A program made the translations under genes and the position numbers. From NCBI RefSeq assembly GCF_024807615.1, contig NZ_JANUCJ010000002.1:1054001-1118000 (forward strand): a stretch of 64,000 nt of DNA. Direction: 5' to 3'. This document shows positions 36,985-44,977 of the stretch, one piece after another. Under the pieces are notes generated by a model, which worked only from the letters and a program-made list of their open reading frames with translations, was not told where the DNA came from and searched no databases. The first letter of the stretch is position 1. The number at the start of each line of letters is the position of its first letter. This DNA comes from Tsukamurella ocularis. GTDB lineage: Bacteria > Actinomycetota > Actinomycetes > Mycobacteriales > Mycobacteriaceae.

Positions 36985-38163
36985 TCAGCTGGGGAGGTTG
37001 CGGCGCAGCCAGGTGGCGATATGGCGCTCGCCGCGCGCCGTCGCCCAGCGCCGGGCGGAGGGCGAGAACCGCGCCGCGATCTGGACGGGTGCGTGGCTCG
37101 CCCACGCGACGGGCACGGCCCACGGCAGCTCGGCGGGCAGTCCCAGGTCGCGCAGGCCCTCCCGGCCGGCGAAGACGCTCTCGAGGCTGCCCAGGTACCG
37201 CTGATAGAAGCCCCGCCGCAGCCCCTGCGCGACCGGGTAGTTGTGCCGGCCCCAGTTGCCGTACAGCGCGCGTCCGAGGACGGCGGAGTCCGCGTCGGGT
37301 CCGGGCGCGTACTGGCCGATCTGCACCATGCGCCGCCGCCCCTCCCCCTCGGTCGCCGGCAGGACAGGCTCGTCGAGGCCGAGCAACCAGCCGACGTAGC
37401 GCCACAGCGCCATCACGTCGCGTCCCTCGTCCACGGACACCGGCATGCCCAGCGCGCGCAGACCGAGCAGGAAGGTCGTGGAGAAGAGACCGAGCGTGCC
37501 CAGCTGGTCGGACTGGTTGATCGGCACGCCCCACTCCGCCCGGTCCCAGTCGTCACGCCGCAGCAGGGTCGTGTTGGCGAGGCCGTGGATCACCCGGACC
37601 TTCACGGCCGACCGCCAGGCGAGCCCGTGCGGTCGCACGTCGCCGCCGACGATCTCCGACCACCACTGCGTGGTCTCGTGGATGCGGGCGTCCACCCCGT
37701 CGACCAGGCGGCCCGTCGCGACGAGCTGGCGCGTGGTGGCGGAGGTCGTGTACCCGGTCATCAGCGACGCCGTCGCGAGGACGTCGAGCCCGAGGGAGCC
37801 GGACCGTCGGCAGACGGCGGCGCCACGCTCGCAGGCGTCGAAGTCCACCCAGGCGGGCGTCGCGGCGGCACCGACGGCGTCGAGCAGCTCCCTGAGCACG
37901 GGATTCTCCGTGGTGCCGGACGCCAGCGCCTCGTCCAGGTCGCGCATGGAGAACGCCCGGTCGTCGATCATCGCGCGGCCGAGCCGGTTGCCGAGCTCGT
38001 CGCCGCGGTTCACCGCCTCCCCCGCCCAGGCGATCTCCTCCGCCGTGAACGGGCGGCGGTCCTTCTGCAGGAGCCGGAGGGCGCGCACGCTGCCGGCGGC
38101 CCACTCGGGGTCGCGGTCGAAGCGTGCCGGGGTGTCGACGGTGCGGGGGGCTGCGAGGGTCAT
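36985..38163 (-). CDS. DUF2236 oxygenase (MpaB/rubber oxygenase family)
   Basis: The 392-residue protein has RAVKVR-like helices with KVRVIHGLAN, a segment holding the His expected to bind haem b, and SDQLGTLGLFSTTFLLGLRA. There is no Tat signal, so it is probably intracellular, unlike secreted latex-clearing protein. The substrate is unknown. ATG lies 6 nt after TACGCT and is probably leaderless. A TetR-like palindrome covers the -35 region, and a tetR gene lies upstream on the same strand. Confidence 0.82.
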   Translation of the reverse strand: MTLAAPRTVDTPARFDRDPEWAAGSVRALRLLQKDRRPFTAEEIAWAGEAVNRGDELGNRLGRAMIDDRAFSMRDLDEALASGTTENPVLRELLDAVGAAATPAWVDFDACERGAAVCRRSGSLGLDVLATASLMTGYTTSATTRQLVATGRLVDGVDARIHETTQWWSEIVGGDVRPHGLAWRSAVKVRVIHGLANTTLLRRDDWDRAEWGVPINQSDQLGTLGLFSTTFLLGLRALGMPVSVDEGRDVMALWRYVGWLLGLDEPVLPATEGEGRRRMVQIGQYAPGPDADSAVLGRALYGNWGRHNYPVAQGLRRGFYQRYLGSLESVFAGREGLRDLGLPAELPWAVPVAWASHAPVQIAARFSPSARRWATARGERHIATWLRRNLPS

Positions 38164-38169
38164 GACCCG

Positions 38170-38175
38170 AGCGTA
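38170..38175 (-). promoter_or_regulatory. -10 box for the DUF2236 gene (leaderless)
   Basis: TACGCT lies 6 nt before ATG at 38163 on the minus strand. Confidence 0.5.
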
Positions 38176-38183
38176 GCCCAATC

Positions 38184-38202
38184 TGGCCACAGTCTGTAGC
38201 CA
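38184..38202. promoter_or_regulatory. TetR-type operator at the DUF2236 promoter
   Basis: TGGCCACAG-T-CTGTAGCCA has 9-bp arms matching at 8 of 9 positions. It covers the expected -35 region, so binding would repress. Confidence 0.55.
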
Positions 38203-38226
38203 CAATTTCGTATCGGCTCCGCGCCC

Positions 38227-38886
38227 CTACGGCGACGCCCGGAGACGACGGAGCAACGCAGGCAGTTCGCGGTTGCTGAGGATCCCCGCCACCATGATCT
38301 CCTCGACCCGCGTGGGCGAGGCGTCGATCCGGCCGGCGCGCGCCGCGATCGCGAGGTGCATCCCGCCCACCGCGATCATTCGGGCCGACAACTGCGCGTC
38401 CTCGTGCTCGGGCGGATCGTCGAGGATCTCCTCGGCCTGGGCCGCCATCGCGCCCGCGAGCAGGTCGATCAGCGCCTCCCGCCGCGCCCGCAGGCCGGGG
38501 TGCGCGTCCGCGCTCATCAGCAGCGCGGACCGGCGCGGATCGTCACTGATAGCGGCGAGCGAGCTGCGCACGCCCGCGCGCACCTTCCGCTCGACCACGT
38601 CCGCCGCCTCGGGTGGGACCGCCGCGATCGCGGCGGCGACATCGTCCATGAGCCCCGCCGCCATGGCGTCGAAGGCCGCGGTGAGCACCTCGTCCGGCGA
38701 GTCGAAGGCCTCCCGGAAGTAGCGCGCGTGCAGGCCCGCCTCGGCGCACAGTGACCGCGCACTCACCGCCGCGACGCCGTCGCGGGAGACCACGGTGAGC
38801 GCGGCGTCGAGGAACCGCGCGCGCCGCTCCTCGCGGCGCGCGCCGGCGCTCGCGCCGCTGTAGCGGCGCCCCTCGGTTTCGCTCAT
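38227..38886 (-). CDS. TetR-family regulator
   Basis: The product is 219 residues with an N-terminal helix-turn-helix (about 38-57: VSARSLCAEAGLHARYFREA) and a long helical ligand domain. It lies directly upstream of the DUF2236 gene on the same strand and probably controls it through the palindrome at 38184. ATG lies 6 nt after TACGCT, so it is probably leaderless. Confidence 0.88.
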   Translation of the reverse strand: MSETEGRRYSGASAGARREERRARFLDAALTVVSRDGVAAVSARSLCAEAGLHARYFREAFDSPDEVLTAAFDAMAAGLMDDVAAAIAAVPPEAADVVERKVRAGVRSSLAAISDDPRRSALLMSADAHPGLRARREALIDLLAGAMAAQAEEILDDPPEHEDAQLSARMIAVGGMHLAIAARAGRIDASPTRVEEIMVAGILSNRELPALLRRLRASP

Positions 38887-38892
38887 CGGTCC

Positions 38893-38898
38893 AGCGTA
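38893..38898 (-). promoter_or_regulatory. -10 box for the second tetR (leaderless)
   Basis: TACGCT lies 6 nt before ATG at 38886, within the 32-bp gap after the NTF2-like gene. It is the same hexamer as at the DUF2236 gene. Confidence 0.45.
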
Positions 38899-38918
38899 TC
38901 GCCCGCGGCGCCGGCGGA

Positions 38919-39278
38919 TCAGGCGGAGGCGGCGAGGATCTCGCGCGGGTCGAAGGTGACATTCACCGCGGTGATCAGGCCGTCCTCGACGCGGGTCCAG
39001 TTCGCGACCGCGGTCGCCGGCGCGCCGCCCATACCCAGGTCGAACCAGGTGATCACGTCGCGGTCGTCCACGAGACGGGCGCGGACCACGAGCGAGTCGG
39101 TCGCCTGCGCCATGCCGCCGAGGCCCTGGAGGAACTCGTCGGGCCCGTGCGCGACGCCGAAGACCCCGGTGAAGGTGCAGTCGGGCGCGAGGTACGGACG
39201 GAGGGGAGCGAAGTCCTTGGCCTCCCAGCAGCGGAAGTAGGTCTCGGCGATCAGGCGGGGCGTGCTGTTCTCGGTCAT
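38919..39278 (-). CDS. NTF2-like/SnoaL-like fold protein
   Basis: This 119-residue protein has the cone-shaped NTF2-like pattern: AETYFRCWEAKDFAPLRPYL at the N terminus, then GPDEFLQGLGGM and VANWTRVEDGLI. Such proteins are small isomerases, hydrolases or ligand binders; the role here is unknown. GGATGGAG precedes the ATG. It is divergent from a lysR gene. Confidence 0.8.
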   Translation of the reverse strand: MTENSTPRLIAETYFRCWEAKDFAPLRPYLAPDCTFTGVFGVAHGPDEFLQGLGGMAQATDSLVVRARLVDDRDVITWFDLGMGGAPATAVANWTRVEDGLITAVNVTFDPREILAASA

Positions 39279-39324
39279 GACTCCATCCTGAGGCCGCCAA
39301 AACTAGAAGTCCAACAGCCGCCTG

Positions 39325-39339
39325 TGATTCGAACTATCA
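39325..39339. promoter_or_regulatory. LysR-type box
   Basis: TGAT-N7-ATCA fits the T-N11-A palindrome of LysR regulators. It lies in the 70-bp gap between the NTF2-like gene and lysR, overlapping the possible lysR -10 TATCAT (39335-39340). Confidence 0.45.
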
Positions 39340-39348
39340 TCATCAGTG

Positions 39349-40308
39349 ATGGAAGTGCACCAGCTCCGCTACCTCGTCGCCGTGGCCGACCGCGGCTCCT
39401 TCACGGCCGCCGCCGAGGCGCTGCACGTCGCCCAGTCCGGCGTCTCCGCCCAGGTCGCCAAATTCGAACGCGAGCTGGGGCACCGCCTGCTCGAGCGCGG
39501 GGCGCGCACCGTCGGCCTCACGCCCGAGGGGGCCCAGCTGCTGCCGCACGCCCGGGCCGCGCTCGCCGCCGTGGACGCCGTCCGGACCGTCGCCGACGAG
39601 CTGACCGGCGTCGTCCGGGGCCACGTGCGCCTCGGCACCGTCATCGGGTGCACGATCCCCGGCTACCTCGCCGGATTCGCCGCGTTCCGGGCCGCGCACC
39701 CGGCGGTCACCGTCGACGTCGTCGAGGGCGATTCGGAGGACCTCGTCGCCGACCTCGTGGGCGGCGTCCTCGACGTCGCGCTCGTCGCGCACGCCCGGCC
39801 GCTGCCGGAGTCGCTCGCCGCGCACCGGCTGATCCGCGAGCCGCTCACCGTGGTCGTGCCCGAGGACCACCCGTGGGCCGGCAAGGCGTCGGCCGACTGC
39901 GCCGACCTCGCCGGTGCGACGGTGCTGTGCCTGCCGCGGGGCACCGGCGTGCGCGCGGCGCTCGACATCACCTGTGCCGCGGAGCGCACCGTCGTCGAGC
40001 CGACGGTGCAGGCGCACTCCCCCGAGGCCCTGCTCGCCCTCGTCGAGCACGGGGCGGGGGTCGCGGTGCTCACCGCCTCGATGGCGGCCGGGAGGCCCGG
40101 CCTGGCGACGGTGCCCCTGGCCCGGTCGGCCCGGACGGAGCTCTCCCTCGCGACGCGGGCGGCACCGTCGGCGGCGGCGGGCGCGATGACCCGCACGCTG
40201 CGCGAGCACCTCACCGGCGATCAGGCGGCCGCGGGCCGCCAGCGGGTCAGGGCCGCGCCGAGCGCGACCACCGCGAGCCCGGCGACGCCGAGCCCCAGCG
40301 CCGGGTAG
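39349..40308 (+). CDS. LysR-family regulator
   Basis: The product is 319 residues. The HTH (about 1-60) has MEVHQLRYLVAVADRGSF and AEALHVAQSGVSAQVAKFE; the rest is the periplasmic-binding-like effector domain. The last 30 residues are Ala/Arg/Ser-rich and read antisense to a transporter remnant, so the gene may have lost its original stop. GTG at 39346 is an alternative start. The likely target is the divergent NTF2-like gene. Confidence 0.88.
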   Translation: MEVHQLRYLVAVADRGSFTAAAEALHVAQSGVSAQVAKFERELGHRLLERGARTVGLTPEGAQLLPHARAALAAVDAVRTVADELTGVVRGHVRLGTVIGCTIPGYLAGFAAFRAAHPAVTVDVVEGDSEDLVADLVGGVLDVALVAHARPLPESLAAHRLIREPLTVVVPEDHPWAGKASADCADLAGATVLCLPRGTGVRAALDITCAAERTVVEPTVQAHSPEALLALVEHGAGVAVLTASMAAGRPGLATVPLARSARTELSLATRAAPSAAAGAMTRTLREHLTGDQAAAGRQRVRAAPSATTASPATPSPSAG

Positions 40309-40328
40309 GTCCACGCCGAGACGACCAT
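40221..40328 (-). pseudogene. Remnant of a membrane transporter C terminus
   Basis: 35 codons encode an Ala/Leu/Gly-rich transmembrane helix (YPALGLGVAGLAVVALGAAL) followed by TRWRP and a stop, like the final helix of an MFS permease. No upstream domain remains. It overlaps the lysR 3' end antisense. Confidence 0.35.
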
Positions 40329-40406
40329 GCCGAGACGAGGCCGCCAGCGTCTTCCACTCCAGCGAGGCGGCGCGGCGGGATTTCGACGAGCGCATGCAGC
40401 CGAACC

Positions 40407-40718
40407 TCAGAGGAACAGGAGCGGGCGCTGCGGGCCCGCGACTTCCCCGCTTTCGCCGAGGCCGCGATGGTCTTCCACAGCGCGTTCGTCGACCACGCGG
40501 ACAACGCGTTGATGTCCGCGACCTACGCCCGCTTGCGGGACCGGCAGCGGTTCTCGCTGACCCACCACACGGGCCGCATCATCGGGGACGCCGACCACAC
40601 GATCGCCGACCACCGCGCCGTGCTCGCGGCCGCCGTCGCGGGCGACACCATCGAGTTCACACGGCTCCTCGACGCCCATCAGCGGGACAGCTACGGCACC
40701 GGCGGCCCGCACCTCTAG
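40407..40718 (+). pseudogene. Truncated GntR regulator (FadR-type C-terminal domain only)
   Basis: About 103 codons encode EEQERALRARDFPAF, FHSAFVDHADNALMSATYA, HTIADHRAVLAAAVAGD and LLDAHQRDSYG. The FHxxF, the HxxI/V-type His and the AGD-x-LLxxH spacing are typical of FCD domains. The N-terminal HTH is missing, and no start codon or ribosome binding site serves this frame. It is a decayed regulator, possibly once linked to the island. Confidence 0.6.
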
Positions 40719-40757
40719 CCCCGGCCGGGCCTCCCCGGCGCGACGCCGCCGGACGGC

Positions 40758-40763
40758 TAGACT
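40758..40763 (+). promoter_or_regulatory. -10 box for dinG (leaderless)
   Basis: TAGACT lies 6 nt before GTG at 40770. No Shine-Dalgarno sequence is visible. Confidence 0.5.
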
Positions 40764-40769
40764 CCCCGG

Positions 40770-42815
40770 GTGAGCGAACCGCCGATCGTGCCGAAACTGC
40801 TGGACACCGCGGTCACCGCGCTCGGCGGCAGCAAGCGCGAGGGCCAGGTGCGGATGGCCGCGGCCGTCGCCCACTCGCTGGACACCGGCGAGCACCTCGC
40901 CGTGCAGGCCGGCACCGGCACCGGCAAATCGCTCGCCTACCTCGTGCCCGCGATCCGGCACGCCGTGACCTCCCGCAAGACGGTCGTCGTGAGCACGGCG
41001 ACCATCGCGCTGCAGCAGCAGCTCGTGGACCGGGACCTGCCCCGCCTGGCGAAGGCGCTCAAGCCCGACCTGGGCCGCGAGCCCGAGTTCGCCATCCTCA
41101 AGGGCCGCGGGAACTACCTGTGCCTCAACAAGTTGCACAGCTCCGTCGCCTCCGAGCCCGACAGCGAGGAGCTCTTCGACCCGTTCGCCGCGTCGCGGCT
41201 CGGCCGGGACATGAAGCGCCTGCGCGAGTGGAGCAGCGACACCGAGACCGGCGACCGCGACGAGCTCACCCCCGCCGTGAGCGACCAGTCCTGGCGGCTG
41301 GTCAGCGTCGGCGCCCGCGAGTGCCTCGGCGCCACCAACTGCACCTACGGGCAGGACTGCTTCGCCGAGGCGGCGCGCAAGCGGACCGGCCAGGTGGACG
41401 TGGTGGTCACCAACCACGCGCTCCTCGCGATCGACGCGATGACCGAGGTCAAGGTGCTGCCCGAGCACGACGCCGTCATCGTCGACGAGGCGCACGAGCT
41501 GGTGGACCGGGTCACCTCCGTCGCCACCGCCGAGCTCACGGGCGCGACCGTCGCGGCAGCAGCCCGCCGCGCAGGCAAACTGGTCGAGGAGGAGATCGCC
41601 GACTCCCTCGTCGCGGCCTCGGAGGGGCTCACCCGCCTGCTCGACGACTCCGGCACGCGCCGCTGGCTCGGCCTGCCCGACGGTGCCGGCCCCGCCCTGG
41701 CCGCCGTCCGCGACGCCGCGTGGGCCACCCGCACCGCCGTCGGCCCGGCGCGCGGCGCCAACCTCGACGCCGACGCCGCCGCGGCGCGCAGCGCAGCACT
41801 CACCGCCCTCGACGACGTGCACGACACCGCGGTCCGCGTGCTCACCGCCTTCGACGAGCCCGACGAGTCCAAGCGCCGCGACGTGGTCTGGACCTCCGAC
41901 GTCCCGAACCGCGGCGGCGGCTTCCGCCGGACGCTGTACGTCGCGCCCCTGTCGGTCGGCGGCCTGCTGCGCACACGCCTGTTCGGCGAGTCGACGGTCG
42001 TCCTCACCTCGGCGACGCTGGCGGTGGGCGGCGCCTTCGACTCCGTCGCCGGATCGTGGGGCCTGCCGCGCGCGGGCGGCGACGCGCCGTCGCCCGAACC
42101 CGACCGGGACCCGGCGCTGGCGACCGGCAAGAAGCCGGACGGAAACCTCGAGTGGAGCCACATCGACGTCGGCTCCCCTTTCGACTACCCCCGGTCGGGG
42201 ATCCTGTACGTCGCCACGAAGCTTCCGCCGCCCGGGCGCGACGGCACGGCGCCCGCGATCCTCGACGAGATCGAGACGCTGCTGACGGCCGCGGGCGGGC
42301 GCACCCTGGGCCTGTTCAGTTCCACCCGCGCCGCGAAGGCAGCCGCGGAGGCCCTGCGCGAACGGGTGGACACGCCCATCCTGTGCCAGGGCGAGGGCAA
42401 CACCGGCCAGCTCGTCCGGGACTTCGCCGCGGACCCCGCGACGTCCCTGTTCGGCACGCTCAGCCTGTGGCAGGGCGTCGACGTGCCGGGGCCGTCGCTC
42501 TCGCTCGTGCTCATCGACCGGATCCCCTTCCCCCGGCCGGACGACCCCCTCCTCACAGCCCGGCAGCGCGCCGTCGAATCGCGGGGCGGGAACGGCTTCA
42601 TGGCGGTCGCGGCCACCCACGCGGCCCTGCTGCTCGCGCAGGGCGTGGGCCGGCTGCTGCGCTCCACCGACGACAAGGGCGTGGTCGCCGTGCTGGACTC
42701 GCGCCTCGCGACGGCCCGTTACGGCGGCTTCCTGCGCGCCTCGCTGCCGCCGTTCTGGGAGACGGCGGACCGCGCCACCGCGGTGGCGGCGCTGCAGCGC
42801 CTCTCGCAGTCCTGA
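40770..42815 (+). CDS. dinG: DinG-family ATP-dependent DNA helicase (Rv1329c-like)
   Basis: This XPD-like SF2 helicase unwinds forked DNA, R-loops and possibly G-quadruplexes. The 681-residue product has QAGTGTGKSLAYLVPA (Walker A near residue 49). Cys at NYLCLN, RECLGATNC and QDCF probably hold a 4Fe-4S cluster. VIVDEAHELVD is motif II, with TSATL and GVGRLLRS later. In M. tuberculosis it adjoins pncB1; here a 14-kb insert separates them. Confidence 0.93.
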   Translation: MSEPPIVPKLLDTAVTALGGSKREGQVRMAAAVAHSLDTGEHLAVQAGTGTGKSLAYLVPAIRHAVTSRKTVVVSTATIALQQQLVDRDLPRLAKALKPDLGREPEFAILKGRGNYLCLNKLHSSVASEPDSEELFDPFAASRLGRDMKRLREWSSDTETGDRDELTPAVSDQSWRLVSVGARECLGATNCTYGQDCFAEAARKRTGQVDVVVTNHALLAIDAMTEVKVLPEHDAVIVDEAHELVDRVTSVATAELTGATVAAAARRAGKLVEEEIADSLVAASEGLTRLLDDSGTRRWLGLPDGAGPALAAVRDAAWATRTAVGPARGANLDADAAAARSAALTALDDVHDTAVRVLTAFDEPDESKRRDVVWTSDVPNRGGGFRRTLYVAPLSVGGLLRTRLFGESTVVLTSATLAVGGAFDSVAGSWGLPRAGGDAPSPEPDRDPALATGKKPDGNLEWSHIDVGSPFDYPRSGILYVATKLPPPGRDGTAPAILDEIETLLTAAGGRTLGLFSSTRAAKAAAEALRERVDTPILCQGEGNTGQLVRDFAADPATSLFGTLSLWQGVDVPGPSLSLVLIDRIPFPRPDDPLLTARQRAVESRGGNGFMAVAATHAALLLAQGVGRLLRSTDDKGVVAVLDSRLATARYGGFLRASLPPFWETADRATAVAALQRLSQS

Positions 42816-42866
42816 CCCGCGGTTCCGGACCCGTCCGGGCACAACCGGAAAGGCCCGCAGGTGCGG

Positions 42867-42886
42867 CCGCGCGGGGGCCCGCGCGG
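42867..42886. promoter_or_regulatory. GC-rich palindrome between dinG and glgE
   Basis: Arms CCGCGCGGG and CCCGCGCGG around GG form a 20-bp palindrome about 50 bp upstream of glgE. It could be the dinG terminator or an operator. A 2-nt centre makes a tight hairpin. Confidence 0.35.
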
Positions 42887-42922
42887 GGCGGAAGTACTCG
42901 CCCGTAAACCGGCCGCTTCGAC

Positions 42923-42928
42923 TACCGT
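42923..42928 (+). promoter_or_regulatory. -10 box for glgE (leaderless)
   Basis: TACCGT lies 7 nt before GTG at 42936. Confidence 0.45.
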
Positions 42929-42935
42929 TGACCCG

Positions 42936-44936
42936 GTGACAGGGCGCATCGGCATCGACGACATCGAACCCGTGGTGTCGGGCGGGCAATACCCGAGCAA
43001 GGCGGTCGTCGGCGAGGTCGTGCCGGTGTCCGCCACCGTCTGGCGCGAGGGCCACGACGCCGTCGCGGCGTCCGTCGTCGTGACGGGGCCGGACGGCACG
43101 TCGACCTACATCCGCATGTCGCCCGCGGCCGAACCCGACCGGTTCCACGCCGTCTTCCGCCCGGACCTCACGGGCTACTGGTCGCTGCGGATCGAGGGGT
43201 GGTCGGACCCGGCCACCACCTGGCGCAGCGCCGTGCAGAAGAAGCTCGCCGCCGGCCAGGGCCCCACGGAGCTCGCGAACGACCTGGAGCTCGGGGCGCG
43301 ACTGTTCGAACGCGCCGCCGCCGGCGTGCCCGACGGTGACCGCGGCCCGGTCCTCGCCGCCGCCGCCGCGCTCCGGGCCGACGATCGCAGCCTCGTCGAA
43401 CGCACCGGCGCCGCACTGCATCCCGACGTCACCCGGCTGCTGCAGCAGTACCCGGTGCGGGAGCTGATCACCAAGTCCCGCACCTACCGGGTCTGGGTGG
43501 ACCGCACCCGAGCCCTGTTCGGATCCTGGTACGAGCTCTTCCCGCGGTCGACCGGCGGCTGGGACGCCGAGGGCAGGCCCGTGCACGGCACGTTCCACAC
43601 CGCGGCGGAGGAGCTGCCCCGCATCGCGGAGATGGGCTTCGACGTCGTCTACCTCCCGCCGGTCCATCCGATCGGGAAGGTGAACCGCAAGGGCCGCAAC
43701 AACACCCTCACGCCCGAGGAGCACGACGTCGGCGTCCCCTGGGCGATCGGCTCCGACGAGGGCGGGCACGATGCGGTGCATCCCGGGCTCGGGACCCTTG
43801 ACGACTTCGACTACTTCGTGCAGCGCAGCCGCGACCTCGGCATGGAGGTCGCGCTCGACCTGGCCTTCCAGGCCGCGCCGGATCATCCCTGGGCGAGGGA
43901 GCATCCGGAGTGGTTCACCGTGCTGCCGGACGGCACCATCGCCTACGCCGAGAACCCGCCGAAGAAGTACCAGGACATCTACCCGATCAACTTCGACGAG
44001 GACCGGACCGGCATCTACCGGGAGCTGTTGCGCGTCACCCTGTTCTGGGTGCAACGCGGCATCGAGATCTTCCGGGTGGACAACCCGCACACCAAGCCGC
44101 CGGACTTCTGGTACTGGTTGATCGCCGAGGTGAAGAAGGTCAACCCGAACGTCCTGTTCCTGGCCGAGGCGTTCACCCGCCCGGCACGGATGTACGGGCT
44201 CGCCAAAGCGGGCTTCACGCAGAGCTACACGTACTTCACGTGGCGCACCGCGAAGTGGGAGCTCGAGGAGTTCGCGCGGGAGCACGCGGCGCAGGCCGAC
44301 GTGTGCCGGCCGAACCTGTGGGTGAACACGCCCGACATCCTGCACGAGAGCCTGCAGCACGGCGGGCCCGGCATGTTCGCGATCCGGGCGGCGCTCGCGG
44401 GCACGCTCTCCCCCAGCTGGGGCATGTACTCGGGTTACGAGCTCTACGAGCACGTCCCGGTCCGCGAGGGCAGCGAGGAGTACCTGGACTCCGAGAAGTA
44501 CGAGCTGCGCCCGCGCGACTACAAGGCGGCGCAGAGCCGCGGCGAGTCGCTGGAGCCGTGGATCACGCGACTCAACGAAATCCGCCGCCGCCACCCCGCC
44601 CTGCAGCAGCTGCGCAACCTCCACTTCCACGCCGTCGACAACGACGCGCTGATCGCCTTCAGCAAGCACGACGCGACCACGGGCGACCTGGTGCTGGTGG
44701 TGGTCAATCTCAACCCGTTCGGGGCGGAGGCGGGCAACGTGTGGCTGGACCTGCCGGCACTCGGCCGGGACTGGCACGAGCGCTTCCCGGTGCGCGACGA
44801 GGTCTCCGGCGAGGTGTATCACTGGGGTCAAGCGAACTTCGTCCGACTGGAACCCTGGCGCAACGTGGCCCACATCCTGGTCCTCCCGCAACTCGACCCG
44901 CAGCAGCGACGGGAACTGTCCTACCGGGAGCCCTAG
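42936..44936 (+). CDS. glgE: GlgE, maltose-1-phosphate maltosyltransferase
   Basis: GlgE extends alpha-1,4-glucans from maltose 1-phosphate; loss in M. tuberculosis is lethal through phosphosugar build-up. The 666-residue product has an N-terminal beta domain, then [29 protein letters not shown] with the nucleophile Asp, VLFLAEAFT with the acid/base Glu, and NTPDILHE. It is followed by glgB after 41 bp, as in mycobacteria (Rv1327c-Rv1326c). Confidence 0.95.
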   Translation: MTGRIGIDDIEPVVSGGQYPSKAVVGEVVPVSATVWREGHDAVAASVVVTGPDGTSTYIRMSPAAEPDRFHAVFRPDLTGYWSLRIEGWSDPATTWRSAVQKKLAAGQGPTELANDLELGARLFERAAAGVPDGDRGPVLAAAAALRADDRSLVERTGAALHPDVTRLLQQYPVRELITKSRTYRVWVDRTRALFGSWYELFPRSTGGWDAEGRPVHGTFHTAAEELPRIAEMGFDVVYLPPVHPIGKVNRKGRNNTLTPEEHDVGVPWAIGSDEGGHDAVHPGLGTLDDFDYFVQRSRDLGMEVALDLAFQAAPDHPWAREHPEWFTVLPDGTIAYAENPPKKYQDIYPINFDEDRTGIYRELLRVTLFWVQRGIEIFRVDNPHTKPPDFWYWLIAEVKKVNPNVLFLAEAFTRPARMYGLAKAGFTQSYTYFTWRTAKWELEEFAREHAAQADVCRPNLWVNTPDILHESLQHGGPGMFAIRAALAGTLSPSWGMYSGYELYEHVPVREGSEEYLDSEKYELRPRDYKAAQSRGESLEPWITRLNEIRRRHPALQQLRNLHFHAVDNDALIAFSKHDATTGDLVLVVVNLNPFGAEAGNVWLDLPALGRDWHERFPVRDEVSGEVYHWGQANFVRLEPWRNVAHILVLPQLDPQQRRELSYREP

Positions 44937-44977
44937 CGGCGCAACGGCCCTGCAACTGCTGAGGAAGGCCCCACCCC

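Larger units (their letters stand above)
40310..40769. other. 460-bp decayed stretch before dinG
   Basis: No intact gene is seen. It holds the end of the transporter remnant, a GntR C-terminal fragment in a frame without a start, and the dinG promoter. Confidence 0.5.

Noticed and set aside
40331-40405. Frameshifted N-terminal part of the GntR remnant
   Set aside because: A plausible peptide can be read in another frame, but it has no recognisable HTH or FCD motif, so it was not joined to the remnant.
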